DNA from: Streptomyces sp. NBC_01669 | Lineage (GTDB): Bacteria; Actinomycetota; Actinomycetes; Streptomycetales; Streptomycetaceae | Assembly: GCF_026339735.1 (NCBI RefSeq) | Contig: NZ_JAPEQG010000001.1 | Coordinates: forward strand, 7,687,001-7,751,000 | DNA length: 64,000 bases | Direction: 5' to 3' | In this document: piece by piece, positions 42,408 through 51,575 of the stretch | Position numbering within the stretch: position 1 is the first letter of the stretch | How the letters are laid out: each line of letters opens with the position of its first letter | Notes under the pieces: model-generated | What the model was told of the DNA's origin: nothing | Database searches by the model: none | The model's input: only the letters and a program-made list of their open reading frames with translations | Position numbers and translations under genes: made by a program

Positions 42408-43253
42408 ATGGCAGACATTGCACTGGTACTCGGAGCAGGCGGCGCCACCGGCGGCGCCTGGGAGACCGGAATCCTGCACGGGCTCGCCGAGGCGGGCGTG
42501 GACCTGTCCACCGCGGATCTCGTCATCGGAAGCTCCGCCGGGGCCCTCGTCGGCGCCCAGCTCGCCTCCGGACTGATCGACCTCCCGGAACTGTACGCAC
42601 GTCAGCTGGCCGATCCTCAGGGCGAGCTCGGCGGGAAACTCGGCACCGCCACCCTCATGCGCTATGCCCGGGCGGTGCTGACCTCCCGAACCCCGGAGGC
42701 GTACGGGCAGAAGCTGGCCCGGATGGCGCGGGAGACCCGGACCGCAATCACCGCGGCCGAACGGCAGGAGCTGATCGCGGGACGGCTCCTGTCGCCCGAC
42801 TGGCCCGAGCGGCAGCTGCGGATCACCGCCGTCCGCGCGGACACGGGTGAACTGCACATTTTCGACAAGGACAGCGGTATCCCGCTCGCCGACGCCGTCA
42901 CCGCCAGCTGCGCCGTCCCCGCGGTCTGGCCGGTCGCCACCATCGACGGGCAGGGCTGGCTCGATGGCGGGGTGTACTCCCCGGCCAACGCCCATCTGGC
43001 CGCAGGGTGTGAGCGCGTCGTCGTCATCGCACCGACGGCCAGTGGCAACAAGGTGATCATCTCCCCCCGGTCCCAGGCCACCGACCTCGAAGCGAAGGGT
43101 GCCCGGGTCGCAGTCATCACCCCGGACGCGGCCGCCAGGAAGGCATTCGGCCGCAACTCCCTCGACCCGAGCCGCCGGGCCGCCGCCGCCCGCGCCGGAC
43201 TCGCGCAGTCCGCGGCGCACACCGAAGCGGTCGCCGCGGTCGTCGGCAGCTGA
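42408..43253 (+). CDS. Patatin-like phospholipase family protein
   Basis: The 281-residue protein has the oxyanion motif LVLGAGGATGGAWETG (about residues 7-22), nucleophile elbow IGSSAGALVGAQ with Ser about residue 43, and the dyad Asp in WLDGGVYSPANA. These define the bacterial patatin-like serine esterases that cleave acyl lipids. No signal peptide, so it is cytoplasmic. ATG 42408 fits family starts; an in-frame ATG at 42390 has a GGAGG farther upstream and is possible. Intact. Confidence 0.9.
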   Translation: MADIALVLGAGGATGGAWETGILHGLAEAGVDLSTADLVIGSSAGALVGAQLASGLIDLPELYARQLADPQGELGGKLGTATLMRYARAVLTSRTPEAYGQKLARMARETRTAITAAERQELIAGRLLSPDWPERQLRITAVRADTGELHIFDKDSGIPLADAVTASCAVPAVWPVATIDGQGWLDGGVYSPANAHLAAGCERVVVIAPTASGNKVIISPRSQATDLEAKGARVAVITPDAAARKAFGRNSLDPSRRAAAARAGLAQSAAHTEAVAAVVGS

Positions 43254-43275
43254 ACCGGCACCCCACAATGGGGGA

Positions 43276-44121
43276 GTGAACGAGCCGATACCCGTGATCC
43301 GAGAAGTGGACCAGGGCACCGCCAGACTCCTTCCCGACGTGGACCGGGACCGGGCCTGGCTGCTCACGGTCGACGGCGCACCCCAGTCGTACGTCGACCT
43401 CGACGATCCGGTCCACCTGGAGTTCGAGTACGCCCGACGGCTCGCCCATGTCCTGGACTGTGCGGCGGAACCGGACGCCCCCCTCGACGTACTCCACCTC
43501 GGCGGCGGCGCCCTCACCCTGCCCCGCTATGTCACCGCGACCCGGCCGGGCTCCCGGCAGGTCGTCGCCGAGGCCGACCTGGGCCTGCTCGCCCTGGTCG
43601 CCGAGCAGTTGCCACTCCCCGACGACAGCGGCATCACCGTGCACGGCACCGACGCCCGCGGGCTGCTGGAACAGACGCCGCCCGGCACCGTCGACGTCCT
43701 GATCGCGGACGTGTTCGGCGGATCGCGCGTGCCCGCGCACCTCACCTCCGTCGAGTACGCGCAGGCGGCCGGGCGGGCTCTGCGGGACGACGGCGTCTAT
43801 GCCGCCAACCTCGCCGACGGCGCACCTTTCGCATTCCTCCGCTCGCAACTGGCCAACTTCGCCACCGTCTTCGAAGAGCTCGCGCTGATCGCCGAACCGG
43901 CGGTGCTGCGCGGCCGGCGCTTCGGGAACCACGTCCTGGTCGCCTCCCGCAGCCCCCTCGACACCGCGGCCCTGGCTCGCCGCTGCGCCGCAGACGTCTT
44001 CCCCGCCCGGGTCGAGCACGGCGCCGGTCTGGTCCGGCTCATCGGCGCGGCAAGGCCGGTCGGGGACGCCGAAGCGGTCGCCTCACCCGAGCCGCCCGAC
44101 GGTTCCTTCGGTATCGGCTGA
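43276..44121 (+). CDS. Spermidine synthase-like methyltransferase-fold protein
   Basis: The 281-residue protein has the SpeE-like nucleotide-binding core: VLHLGGGALTLPRYVTATRP (about residues 76-95), VVAEADLGLLALVAEQLPL, and VDVLIADVFGGSRVPAHLTS. Many Streptomyces proteins of this type are called spermidine synthase but lack proof. GTG 43276 follows GGGG closely, so initiation is tight. The last 39 bp overlap the end of the MFS gene on the other strand. Confidence 0.82.
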   Translation: MNEPIPVIREVDQGTARLLPDVDRDRAWLLTVDGAPQSYVDLDDPVHLEFEYARRLAHVLDCAAEPDAPLDVLHLGGGALTLPRYVTATRPGSRQVVAEADLGLLALVAEQLPLPDDSGITVHGTDARGLLEQTPPGTVDVLIADVFGGSRVPAHLTSVEYAQAAGRALRDDGVYAANLADGAPFAFLRSQLANFATVFEELALIAEPAVLRGRRFGNHVLVASRSPLDTAALARRCAADVFPARVEHGAGLVRLIGAARPVGDAEAVASPEPPDGSFGIG

Positions 44122-45387
44122 CAGCGTCTTCCCTGATGCAACCTCGACGGTTGCGGTCCGGCGGGTGAGGTTGCGTACGTCGGGTACGAACAGCACGGCC
44201 CCCGTGCAGAGCACGACCAGCGCCGCGCAGCCCCACAACGCCTGACCGCGTCCGACCAGGTCCTCCACCGGGCCGGCGACCGCGGTGGCCAGCGGCAGCA
44301 TCGCCACCGATCCGAACCAGTCGTACGCCGATACGCGCGACAACTTCTCCTCCGGGATCTCCTGATGCAGGGCCGTCATCCAGGAGACGCCGAACACCTC
44401 GATGGTCACGCCGCTGACGAACATCACCGCACTCAGCCCGGCCACCGGCAGCGGCACCGCCAGCGCTGCCGACGGCAGGGCCAGCGGGAAGACGCAGAGC
44501 GTCCCGGCGAGCAGGAGCCGCCGGGGTTTCCAGCGCATCATCAGCAGCGCCCCGCACAGCGTGCCGACCCCGAAGGCGGCGAGCGCGAATCCCCAGGGGC
44601 GGGCGCCGCCGAGCTCGTCCCTGGCGACCAGTGGCCCGTACACCGACTCGGCGGCACCGACCACGGCGACCACCACCGAGAATTGCGCCACGATCGACCA
44701 CAGCCAGGGGCGGCCGATGAACTCCTGCCAGCCCTCTCGCAGATCGGACAGGAGTCCGCCGCCCGGCTCCCGCGCCGGGATGTGGGCGACATCCAGGAAG
44801 GCGCGCAGCGCACCGGCCACCGCGAAGGCCGCCGCGTCGACGGCCAGCACCCAGCCCGGATTCATCGCCGCGATCATGGCGCCGCCGAGCGCGGCACCCC
44901 CGATGGCGGCCCCGTGCATCGACATCCGGAAGAGCGCGAAGGCGCGGCCGGCCTGTTCGCCACTGACACTGGACATCAGCATGCCCTCGGCCGCCGGGTT
45001 GAAGAACGCCTGCCCGGTACCGCACAACGCCGTGAGCAGCATCATCTGCCACAGCTTCGGCTCGCCGGCCAGGACCAGCCAGGCGAACGCGGCCTGCGAG
45101 ACACAGTTGAGCGCGTTCGCCGCCACCATCACCCGGTGGCGCGGCACCCGGTCCGCGATGGCGCCGCCGATGAGCAGGAACAGTACCAGCGGCGCGGTAC
45201 GGGCGGCTGCCACCAGGCCGACGTCGCCGCCGTCGCCACCGGACTGCAGAACGGCGAACGCCGCCGCGATCAACGCACCGTGGGTACCCAGGCCGGTGAT
45301 GATCGCGGCGGCGGTCAGCAGACTGTAGTTGCGGCCGGCCCAGGCAGGGCGGCGTATACGGGGACGGGGGATGCCGGCAGGAGTCAC
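44083..45387 (-). CDS. MFS transporter
   Basis: The 434-residue protein has about 12 membrane helices. The loop GGAIADRVPRHRVMVAANAL between helices 2 and 3 matches the MFS motif A, and a WLVLAGEPKLWQMMLLTALC span follows. It resembles the MFS_3/enterobactin-exporter-like group, which suggests drug or siderophore efflux. GTG 45387 is used; a TTG 12 codons earlier is also possible. Overlaps the spermidine synthase-like gene tail to tail by 39 bp. Confidence 0.85.
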   Translation of the reverse strand: MTPAGIPRPRIRRPAWAGRNYSLLTAAAIITGLGTHGALIAAAFAVLQSGGDGGDVGLVAAARTAPLVLFLLIGGAIADRVPRHRVMVAANALNCVSQAAFAWLVLAGEPKLWQMMLLTALCGTGQAFFNPAAEGMLMSSVSGEQAGRAFALFRMSMHGAAIGGAALGGAMIAAMNPGWVLAVDAAAFAVAGALRAFLDVAHIPAREPGGGLLSDLREGWQEFIGRPWLWSIVAQFSVVVAVVGAAESVYGPLVARDELGGARPWGFALAAFGVGTLCGALLMMRWKPRRLLLAGTLCVFPLALPSAALAVPLPVAGLSAVMFVSGVTIEVFGVSWMTALHQEIPEEKLSRVSAYDWFGSVAMLPLATAVAGPVEDLVGRGQALWGCAALVVLCTGAVLFVPDVRNLTRRTATVEVASGKTLSADTEGTVGRLG

Positions 45388-45450
45388 CGAGGCACTATCG
45401 CTGCCGGGCCCCCGCCCTGCCAAATGCTTTGCCGGAGCAGGTGGAACAGG

Positions 45451-46479
45451 TCAGGAGGCAGTGACCTCGGTCAGCCGCACCGTGCTGAGGATCTTCATGA
45501 TCGTGGCGTCCGGGAGCTCGTCCTTGACGGAGTCGGCACCGTAGAGGACCCAGGAGGAGAAGTCACCGTTCTTGTTCTTGAAGGTGAAGGCGAACGTCTT
45601 GCCGTCGGAGTCGCACTTCTTCTTCTTGGTGACGTTGGGGGCGGTGGCCGTCACGAGGCTGCCGGTCAGACCCGACTGGGTGGTGTACTTCTTCGCCTTG
45701 GTGAACTTGATGGTCTTCTGCGGCATGTGCTGCGCGTAGGCGGCCCATGCCCAGGTCCCGGCCTCGCTGTGGGCGTTGGCGTCGGCGTCCGTGGCACCCT
45801 CGGCGCCGCGGGTGCCCGCACTGGCCAGGCTGTACTCCTCCTTGGTGCCGTCCTTGTCGTCGTCGTCGACGCACCACTTCTGCTGGAAGTACGCCGGCGC
45901 GGAGAAGCCGATGAGGGGCGAGCCGTCGCCCTTCTTGTCGTCCTCGAAGTACGAGAACGTCCCGGGCGAACCGACCTCCCAGTCACCGGGTACGTCGAAC
46001 TGCGTTCCCCACTTGGGGTTGGTGACGACCTTCCAGCCGGCGACGAGAGGCTTTGCGTCCCCGTCGGTGCCCCGCGGGTTCGGCACCGCGGAGGACGTGT
46101 CCGCGGACGGCTTCGCGGGGGACGACGACGTCCCGTCGTCGGCGACGTCGGAGCCGCCCTTGTCGTCCTTGTTCATCACCACGACGCCGGTGACCACGGC
46201 GGCCACGACCACAGCGGTGGCTGCGACGATCGCGACGACGGTCGTCTTCTTCTTGTTGTCGCCCCCGGGTTGCGGTGCACCGGGCGGGCCCGGGACCGCG
46301 TACTGCGGCACGGTGGGCTGCTGGTACGGGTTCGGCTGCGGGTATCCCGGCTGGCCATGCTGCTGATATCCCGGCTGCTGATAGGGATTCGGCTGTTGGT
46401 ACCCCGGCTGCTGATACGGGTTCTGATTCTGGTTCTGCGGGTTTTGCTCGCCCCCGGGCGGCTGCTGTCCTGGCCACAT
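45451..46479 (-). CDS. Membrane-anchored protein with Gln/Pro/Tyr-rich N-terminus
   Basis: The 342-residue protein starts with tandem PYQQPGYQQPN-type repeats (residues 1-70), low-complexity and probably disordered in the cytoplasm. A single span VVAIVAATAVVVAAVVTGVV (about 80-99) leads to an acidic/Ser/Thr linker and an outer domain with WKVVTNPKWGTQFDVPGDWE and a Lys-rich repeat NVTKKKKCDSDGKT. Two cysteines may pair. Such proteins are common in Streptomyces, with unknown role. Confidence 0.8.
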   Translation of the reverse strand: MWPGQQPPGGEQNPQNQNQNPYQQPGYQQPNPYQQPGYQQHGQPGYPQPNPYQQPTVPQYAVPGPPGAPQPGGDNKKKTTVVAIVAATAVVVAAVVTGVVVMNKDDKGGSDVADDGTSSSPAKPSADTSSAVPNPRGTDGDAKPLVAGWKVVTNPKWGTQFDVPGDWEVGSPGTFSYFEDDKKGDGSPLIGFSAPAYFQQKWCVDDDDKDGTKEEYSLASAGTRGAEGATDADANAHSEAGTWAWAAYAQHMPQKTIKFTKAKKYTTQSGLTGSLVTATAPNVTKKKKCDSDGKTFAFTFKNKNGDFSSWVLYGADSVKDELPDATIMKILSTVRLTEVTAS

Positions 46480-46632
46480 GGCGAGTAACCATAGAGGGAC
46501 GGCGGCTGGTCGACTACGCCCGCCCCCGTGAAGGAACGGTCAAGGCGATGGCCACGCGGATGCCGAAAGGGGAACGTGCGGGCGTGATCCAGGGATGGCC
46601 AAACACTCCTACCCGTGAGTAACCTTCGATTC

Positions 46633-47085
46633 ATGAGCACTGAACAGATGACAGTCGGAGACATGCTCCTCGCGACGGTTCCGATGGCCAGGACCCTCAA
46701 CCTCGAGTTCCTCGAGACGACCTCGGAACGCGCGGTCGTCCGGATGCCGGACCAGGCCGACTACCACAACCACGTCGGCGGACCGCACGCCGGAGCGATG
46801 TTCACGCTCGCGGAGTCGGCCAGCGGCGCGATTGTCATCGCCGCCTTCGGAGACCAGTTGTCCCGCGCCGTACCACTCGCCGTGAAGGCGGAGATCGGCT
46901 ACAAGAAACTCGCGATGGGCGTCGTCACCGCGACCGCGACCCTCGGCCGGCCGGTCGCGGAGGTCGTCGCCGAACTCGACGCGGGCAAGCGACCCGAATT
47001 CCCCGTCGCCATCGAGATCCAGCGTGCGGACGGCGCGGTCACCGGTGAGATGACCGTCGTGTGGACGCTCCGCCCGAACGCCTGA
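46633..47085 (+). CDS. Hotdog-fold thioesterase-like protein (DUF4442)
   Basis: The 150-residue protein has the hotdog pattern: RMPDQADYHNHVGGPHAGAM, TLAESASGAIVIAAFGDQLS and VVTATATLGRPVAEVVAELD. The HNHVGGPHAGAMF segment fits the PaaI/DUF4442 active-site helix with the key Asn/His and Gly residues. Likely cleaves or binds acyl-CoA. A GTG at 46615 gives six more residues; I chose ATG 46633. Intact. Confidence 0.85.
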   Translation: MSTEQMTVGDMLLATVPMARTLNLEFLETTSERAVVRMPDQADYHNHVGGPHAGAMFTLAESASGAIVIAAFGDQLSRAVPLAVKAEIGYKKLAMGVVTATATLGRPVAEVVAELDAGKRPEFPVAIEIQRADGAVTGEMTVVWTLRPNA

Positions 47086-47234
47086 GAGCCTGCCGGGTGA
47101 CCTCTGACCGGGCGGCCACGCCCTGGCACGCACGCTTCCCGCGTTGCCGCAGATGGCACGACAGGTAGGCTGCCCGCCGTGCGCCGAGGAGTTGCCCGGC
47201 GGGCGACGGCACATCAGCACGGGAGGAACCGGCG

Positions 47235-47894
47235 TTGCACATCCAGGAGTGGCTGGAGACAGTCCCCGCGGTCAGCGTGTACGTCCTGGTGGGCGTCGTC
47301 ATCGGTCTGGAGAGCCTGGGCATTCCGCTGCCGGGCGAGATCGTCCTCGTCAGCGCATCGCTGCTGGCCGCCGGACACAGCGGCATCAACCCGGTGATCC
47401 TCGGTGCCTGCGCCTCCGCCGGGGCGATCATCGGGGACTCGATCGGATACGCCATCGGCCGCAAGGGCGGCCGGCCGCTCCTCGCCCGGCTCGGCGGGAA
47501 GTTCCCCAAGCACTTCGGCGAGGACCAGATCGCCATGGCGGAGCGGTCGTTCCAGAAGTGGGGCATGTGGGCGGTGTTCTTCGGCCGCTTCGTCGCGCTG
47601 CTGCGTATCTTCGCCGGACCGCTGGCCGGCGTCCTGCGCATGCCGTACTGGAAGTTCCTGATCGCCAATGTGCTCGGCGGCATCGTCTGGGCGGGCGGCA
47701 CCACGGCCGTCATCTACTCGGTGGGAGTCGTCGCCGAGGCCTGGCTCAAGCGCTTCTCCTGGCTCGGCCTGGTGGTCGCCGTGCTGATCGGGCTGACCTC
47801 GATGCTGGTCCTCAAGAACCGCGCCAAGAAGGCGGCGGCCCAGTCCGCGGAACGTACCGTGGCCGAGCCGGGGACCGTACCGGCAGCGGACTGA
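47235..47894 (+). CDS. DedA family membrane protein
   Basis: The 219-residue protein has the DedA core: VLVGVVIGLESLGIPLPGEI (Glu about residue 26), IIGDSIGYAIGRKGG, and GMWAVFFGRFVALLRIFAGP followed by GVLRMPYWKFLIAN. These proteins are proposed to flip phospholipids or carrier lipids and affect envelope stress. The start is TTG 47235 with GGAGGAA upstream. A strong hairpin follows the stop. Intact. Confidence 0.9.
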   Translation: MHIQEWLETVPAVSVYVLVGVVIGLESLGIPLPGEIVLVSASLLAAGHSGINPVILGACASAGAIIGDSIGYAIGRKGGRPLLARLGGKFPKHFGEDQIAMAERSFQKWGMWAVFFGRFVALLRIFAGPLAGVLRMPYWKFLIANVLGGIVWAGGTTAVIYSVGVVAEAWLKRFSWLGLVVAVLIGLTSMLVLKNRAKKAAAQSAERTVAEPGTVPAAD

Positions 47895-47897
47895 GCC

Positions 47898-47925
47898 CGG
47901 GCGGCCCGGCTCACCGGGCCGCCCG
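47898..47925. terminator. 12-bp hairpin between convergent genes
   Basis: CGGGCGGCCCGG and CCGGGCCGCCCG pair around CTCA, three bases after the DedA stop and 12 bp before the 3' end of the gamma-carbonic anhydrase gene. Confidence 0.85.
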
Positions 47926-47937
47926 CTCGTCCGTCAT

Positions 47938-48468
47938 TCAGCCCTCGTGCGCCTGACGGTGCGCCTTGGCCAGCTCCACATACCCGGCGGCATTGAACGT
48001 GATGCCCTCGAGCTCCTCCTCGGTCAGCTCCCGCTTGACCTTGGCGGGCACGCCCGCGACGAGTGAGCCCGGCGGCACCTGCATCCCCTGCGGGACCAGC
48101 GCCTGGGCCGCGATCAGTGAACCGGCGCCGATGTGCGCACCGTTGAGGACCGTGGCCCCCATGCCCACGAGAACGTCGTCCTCGACGGTGCAGCCATGCA
48201 GCACGGCGTTGTGCCCGACCGAGACGCGCTCGCCGACCGTGACGGGAAACCCGGGGTCGGCATGGACGCTGCAGTTGTCCTGGATGTTGCTGCCGGCGCC
48301 GACGGCGATGGGAGCGCAGTCGGCCCGCAGCACCGCCTGGTACCAGACGCTGGAGCCCGCGGCCAGGGTCACCTCGCCGATCACGACCGATGTCGGCGCG
48401 GTGAACGCGTCCGCGTCGATGTCCGGCTCGTGGCCGCCCATGCCCGTGATCAACGCCTGCTCTGCCAT
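47938..48468 (-). CDS. Gamma-class carbonic anhydrase family protein
   Basis: The 176-residue protein is a left-handed beta helix of hexapeptide repeats. Zinc-type histidines appear in CSVHADPGFPV and VSVGHNAVLHGCTV, as in gamma-carbonic anhydrases and YrdA. ATG 48468 follows GGAGGAA. Whether it hydrates CO2 is unknown. Divergent from another beta-helix acyltransferase at 48613. Confidence 0.92.
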   Translation of the reverse strand: MAEQALITGMGGHEPDIDADAFTAPTSVVIGEVTLAAGSSVWYQAVLRADCAPIAVGAGSNIQDNCSVHADPGFPVTVGERVSVGHNAVLHGCTVEDDVLVGMGATVLNGAHIGAGSLIAAQALVPQGMQVPPGSLVAGVPAKVKRELTEEELEGITFNAAGYVELAKAHRQAHEG

Positions 48469-48612
48469 CGCCCGTTCCTCCGTGTCTCCGACCGTGGTTG
48501 TCCGTTCGCGCCAGGGGAACCGTATGCGACAGCCGCGCGGCCACCGGTGAGTGGGGTGAACATCACAAGGGGCCGCGGTGACCGGCCAGGGCGCGCCGAC
48601 TACGGTGAGCGA

Positions 48613-49350
48613 GTGCCCAAGAACAGCAACACGTTCTCCTCCCTCACCGCCTGGCGACGGCGCCTGCTGTCCCGGGCCGTCCACCGCGGCTGGCGTGCGG
48701 TACGGGAGGCGGGCGCGATCACCGCGGAACACCCGGGCGGGCTGCGGTTCGGCCGTATCGGCGAGGGGACCCGGCTGGCGTTCCCCCAGGGCACGGTCTT
48801 CGGGGAGCCGTGGATCGAGCTCGGCGACCACTGCATCATCGGCGAACAGGTCACTCTGACCGCAGGACTCATGCCGGACCTGGACCTCGGCTCGGAACCC
48901 ATCCTGACTCTGGGGGACGGGGTGGTGCTCGGCCGCGGCAGCCACGTCGTCGCCGACACCACGGTGACCATCGGGTCGAACACGTACTGCGGACCGTACG
49001 TCTACATCACGTCGACGAACCACAGCTACGACGATCCGCACGAGCCGGTCGGCCGGCAGTGGCCGCGTATGGAGCCGGTCACCATCGGACCCGGCTGCTG
49101 GATAGGCACGGGTGCGGTGGTCCTGCCGGGAGCCAGGCTCGGGCGCAACGTGGTGGTCGCGGCGGGCGCGGTGGTACGTGGCGAGGTGCCCGACCACGCG
49201 GTCGTGGCCGGTGCGCCCGCACGCGTCGTCCGCAGCTGGGACCCCGAGAAGGGCTGGCAGCCGCCCCTGCGCACGCCCGCCCCGGTGCCGATCCCGGCGG
49301 GCGTGACGCCCGAGCAGCTGCTGGCCGTCGCGGAACTGGAAGACAGCTAG
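48613..49350 (+). CDS. Left-handed beta-helix acyltransferase
   Basis: The 245-residue protein has hexapeptide repeats at residues 50-210: IELGDHCIIGEQVTLTAG, ILTLGDGVVLGRGSHVVADT, VTIGSNTYCGPYVYITSTNH and VTIGPGCWIGTGAVVLPGAR, with the catalytic-type His in TSTNHSYDDP. Such maltose/galactoside acetyltransferase relatives modify sugars or polysaccharide precursors. GTG 48613. Intact; ends before a hairpin shared with the EamA gene. Confidence 0.87.
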   Translation: MPKNSNTFSSLTAWRRRLLSRAVHRGWRAVREAGAITAEHPGGLRFGRIGEGTRLAFPQGTVFGEPWIELGDHCIIGEQVTLTAGLMPDLDLGSEPILTLGDGVVLGRGSHVVADTTVTIGSNTYCGPYVYITSTNHSYDDPHEPVGRQWPRMEPVTIGPGCWIGTGAVVLPGARLGRNVVVAAGAVVRGEVPDHAVVAGAPARVVRSWDPEKGWQPPLRTPAPVPIPAGVTPEQLLAVAELEDS

Positions 49351-49376
49351 GGCCTCTCTTCGGGGCAGGCCCGGGC

Positions 49377-49403
49377 GGTGTCCGGCCTGATCCGCCGGAC
49401 ACC
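49377..49403. terminator. 10-bp hairpin between convergent genes
   Basis: GGTGTCCGGC and GCCGGACACC pair around a 7-base loop, 26 bp after the acyltransferase stop and 19 bp before the 3' end of the EamA gene. Confidence 0.8.
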
Positions 49404-49422
49404 CCTGCCGCGAGCCCGCCGA

Positions 49423-50289
49423 CTAACCGGTGGCGAGCAGCACCGTTCCCACCAGAGCCAGACCGGCCCCCGCCGCCTGCACTCTGCGCAGCCGCTCGCC
49501 CAGCACCCCGCGCGCGGCCAGGGCCGTGACCACGGGATAGAGCGAGGCGAGGACGGCGGCCACGGTGACCGGGCCGTGCTGCGCGGCGATCGAGTACGTG
49601 CCGTTGGCCGCGACGTCGGCGAGGCCGACGAACGCCAGGGCGGGCAGCGAGGCCCGGATCACGGCCGCCCCGCCCACCTCGGGCAGCGCACGTCCGCCGC
49701 GGCGCACCGACACATACAGGGCCGTGCCACCGACCGCGATATTGGTGAGGCGCTGCACGAAGAGCGCCAGGAACAGCCCGGAGACCGTCGTGGAAGCCTC
49801 CGCGATCAGCGACATCACCGTCCCGAAGCCGAACGCAGCCACCAGGGTCAGCACCACCGCCCGACGCTGGACCGGCGCCCCGCGCAGCTCCGGCCCGCCC
49901 GCCAGCACGATGCCCACGACCGCCACGGCGACGCCCGCGAACTGCAGCAGACCGGGACGCTCGCCGACGATCAGCCCGACACTCACCGGCACGGCGACGC
50001 CCAGCGATCCGAGCGGGGAGACGACCCCCATCGGACCGAGCGCCAGCGCCTTGTAGAAGCTCAACATCGCGACCGGCCCGACCGCGCCCGCCGCGACGGC
50101 GAACCAGAGCTGCGGTCCTGCCTCGCTCCAGCCCCCGGTCGCGACCACGACGACGCCCAGCACGAGGGCTGCCACCGTCTGCGAGACGACGACCACGGTG
50201 AGCGCGGGCACTCGTCGCGTGAGCAGTCCGCCGCCGAAGTCGGCCAGCCCCCACAGCAGGCTGGTGGCCAGGGCGAACAGTGCTGTCAT
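49423..50289 (-). CDS. EamA/DMT-family transporter
   Basis: The 288-residue protein has ten membrane helices in two EamA halves, starting MTALFALATSLLWGLADFGG and repeating around residue 150 (VVLTLVAAFGFGTVMSLIAE). LGSLGVAVPVSVGLIVGERP and YPVVTALAARGVLGERLRRV are matching halves of the family motif. It exports small metabolites, often amino acids. It is divergent from an XRE-cupin regulator, a frequent pairing in which the regulator controls the exporter. Confidence 0.88.
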   Translation of the reverse strand: MTALFALATSLLWGLADFGGGLLTRRVPALTVVVVSQTVAALVLGVVVVATGGWSEAGPQLWFAVAAGAVGPVAMLSFYKALALGPMGVVSPLGSLGVAVPVSVGLIVGERPGLLQFAGVAVAVVGIVLAGGPELRGAPVQRRAVVLTLVAAFGFGTVMSLIAEASTTVSGLFLALFVQRLTNIAVGGTALYVSVRRGGRALPEVGGAAVIRASLPALAFVGLADVAANGTYSIAAQHGPVTVAAVLASLYPVVTALAARGVLGERLRRVQAAGAGLALVGTVLLATG

Positions 50290-50382
50290 GACATGCCTCG
50301 CAGTACAGTGCGATGAACGAGTGGGTGCACCACACCGTAGTGCAGTATTTTCGACTCTGTCATCCAGAATATTGGACGGAAT

Positions 50383-50955
50383 GTGTCTGACCTCGACCAG
50401 CTCACGCAGTCGCTCGCGCGCAACCTCAAGCGCTGGCGTGGCGAACGCGGCTTCACCCTGGATGCCCTCGCCGCCCGCGCGGGCGTCAGCCGAGGCATGA
50501 TCATCCAGATCGAACAGGCGCGTACCAACCCGAGCGTCGGCACCACCGTCAAGCTGGCCGATGCGCTGGGCGTCAGCATCACCACCCTGCTCGACTACGA
50601 GCAGGGCTCCCATGTGCGGCTGGTGCCCGAGAGCCAGGCGGTGCGCATGTGGTCCACCGATGCGGGCAGCTCCACGACCCTCCTCGTCGGTACGGAGGCC
50701 AGGGGTCCCCTCGAACTCTGGTCCTGGCGTCTGATGCCCGGCGAGGGCAGCGCCTCCGACCCGCATCCCGAAGGCACCGTCGAACTCCTTCACGTCACCA
50801 GGGGTGTACTCACCCTGGTCGTCGACGGCGAGGAGCACTCCGTACCCGCAGGCACCTCCGCCACCTTCGAGGCGCATCACCCGCACGCCTATCGCAACGA
50901 CGGCGCCGAGCCCGCCGAGATCACCATGGCGGTCTCCATCCCTCCGGTGCGCTGA
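50383..50955 (+). CDS. XRE-type helix-turn-helix regulator with C-terminal cupin
   Basis: The 190-residue protein has an XRE domain (residues 10-65, GFTLDALAARAGVSRGMIIQ; NPSVGTTVKLADALGVSITT) and a cupin (residues 105-185, HPEGTVELLHVTRGVLTLVV and GEEHSVPAGTSATFEAHHPH). Cupin sensors of this kind bind amino acids or similar ligands. GTG 50383 with GGACGGA upstream. It likely controls the divergent EamA exporter. Confidence 0.9.
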   Translation: MSDLDQLTQSLARNLKRWRGERGFTLDALAARAGVSRGMIIQIEQARTNPSVGTTVKLADALGVSITTLLDYEQGSHVRLVPESQAVRMWSTDAGSSTTLLVGTEARGPLELWSWRLMPGEGSASDPHPEGTVELLHVTRGVLTLVVDGEEHSVPAGTSATFEAHHPHAYRNDGAEPAEITMAVSIPPVR

Positions 50956-51011
50956 GTTCACCGGCTGAGACGGCCAACCGGACCCCGCGCACGCCTTGTT
51001 ACGTTGCATCC

Positions 51012-51575
51012 ATGCGCGCACCCATCGGTTCCTTCGAGAATGCCGGCCCCGCCGTCGACCGCCTCGGCCTCCTCACCCCGCCGGTCGCCAAGGCGGTGAG
51101 CGAAGGGTGGGGCGACGTCCCCGCCGACCGGATCCTCCATGTCGACACGGACCCGGCGATCGCGGACACGGCCGCCTTCGTCGAACACCACGGCGCCGAG
51201 CTGCTCGACAACTCGGCCAACTGTGTCGTGGTGGCGGGCAAGCGCGGCGGTGATGTCACCCTGGCTGCCTGCGTCGTCCTCTCGCGCACCCGCGTCGACG
51301 TGAACGGGGCGGTCCGCAAGCACCTCGGCGTCCGCAAGGCCTCCTTCGCCTCCATGGACACGGCAGTCGGCGAGACCGGCATGGAGTACGGGGGCATCAC
51401 CCCGATCGGGCTCCCGGGCGAATGGCCGCTGTTGCTCGATCCAGCGGTGGCCGATCAGGAATGGGTCCTGATCGGCAGCGGCAGCCGCCGCGGCAAGCTG
51501 ATCGTCCCGGGCAAGGCCCTGGCGTCACTGCCGAACGCGGTGCTTGTCGAGGGGCTCGGCGTCCTGGTGGGCTGA
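51012..51575 (+). CDS. YbaK/EbsC-family aminoacyl-tRNA deacylase-like protein
   Basis: The 187-residue protein fits the YbaK fold: AAFVEHHGAELLDNSANCVV (about residues 54-73), TLAACVVLSRTRVDVNGAVR, and KHLGVRKASFASMDTAVGET (about 97-116) with the substrate-binding Lys. It then has GMEYGGITPIGLPGEWPLLL. These enzymes clear mischarged tRNA. ATG 51012. Intact, 57 bp after the XRE-cupin gene. Confidence 0.88.
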   Translation: MRAPIGSFENAGPAVDRLGLLTPPVAKAVSEGWGDVPADRILHVDTDPAIADTAAFVEHHGAELLDNSANCVVVAGKRGGDVTLAACVVLSRTRVDVNGAVRKHLGVRKASFASMDTAVGETGMEYGGITPIGLPGEWPLLLDPAVADQEWVLIGSGSRRGKLIVPGKALASLPNAVLVEGLGVLVG

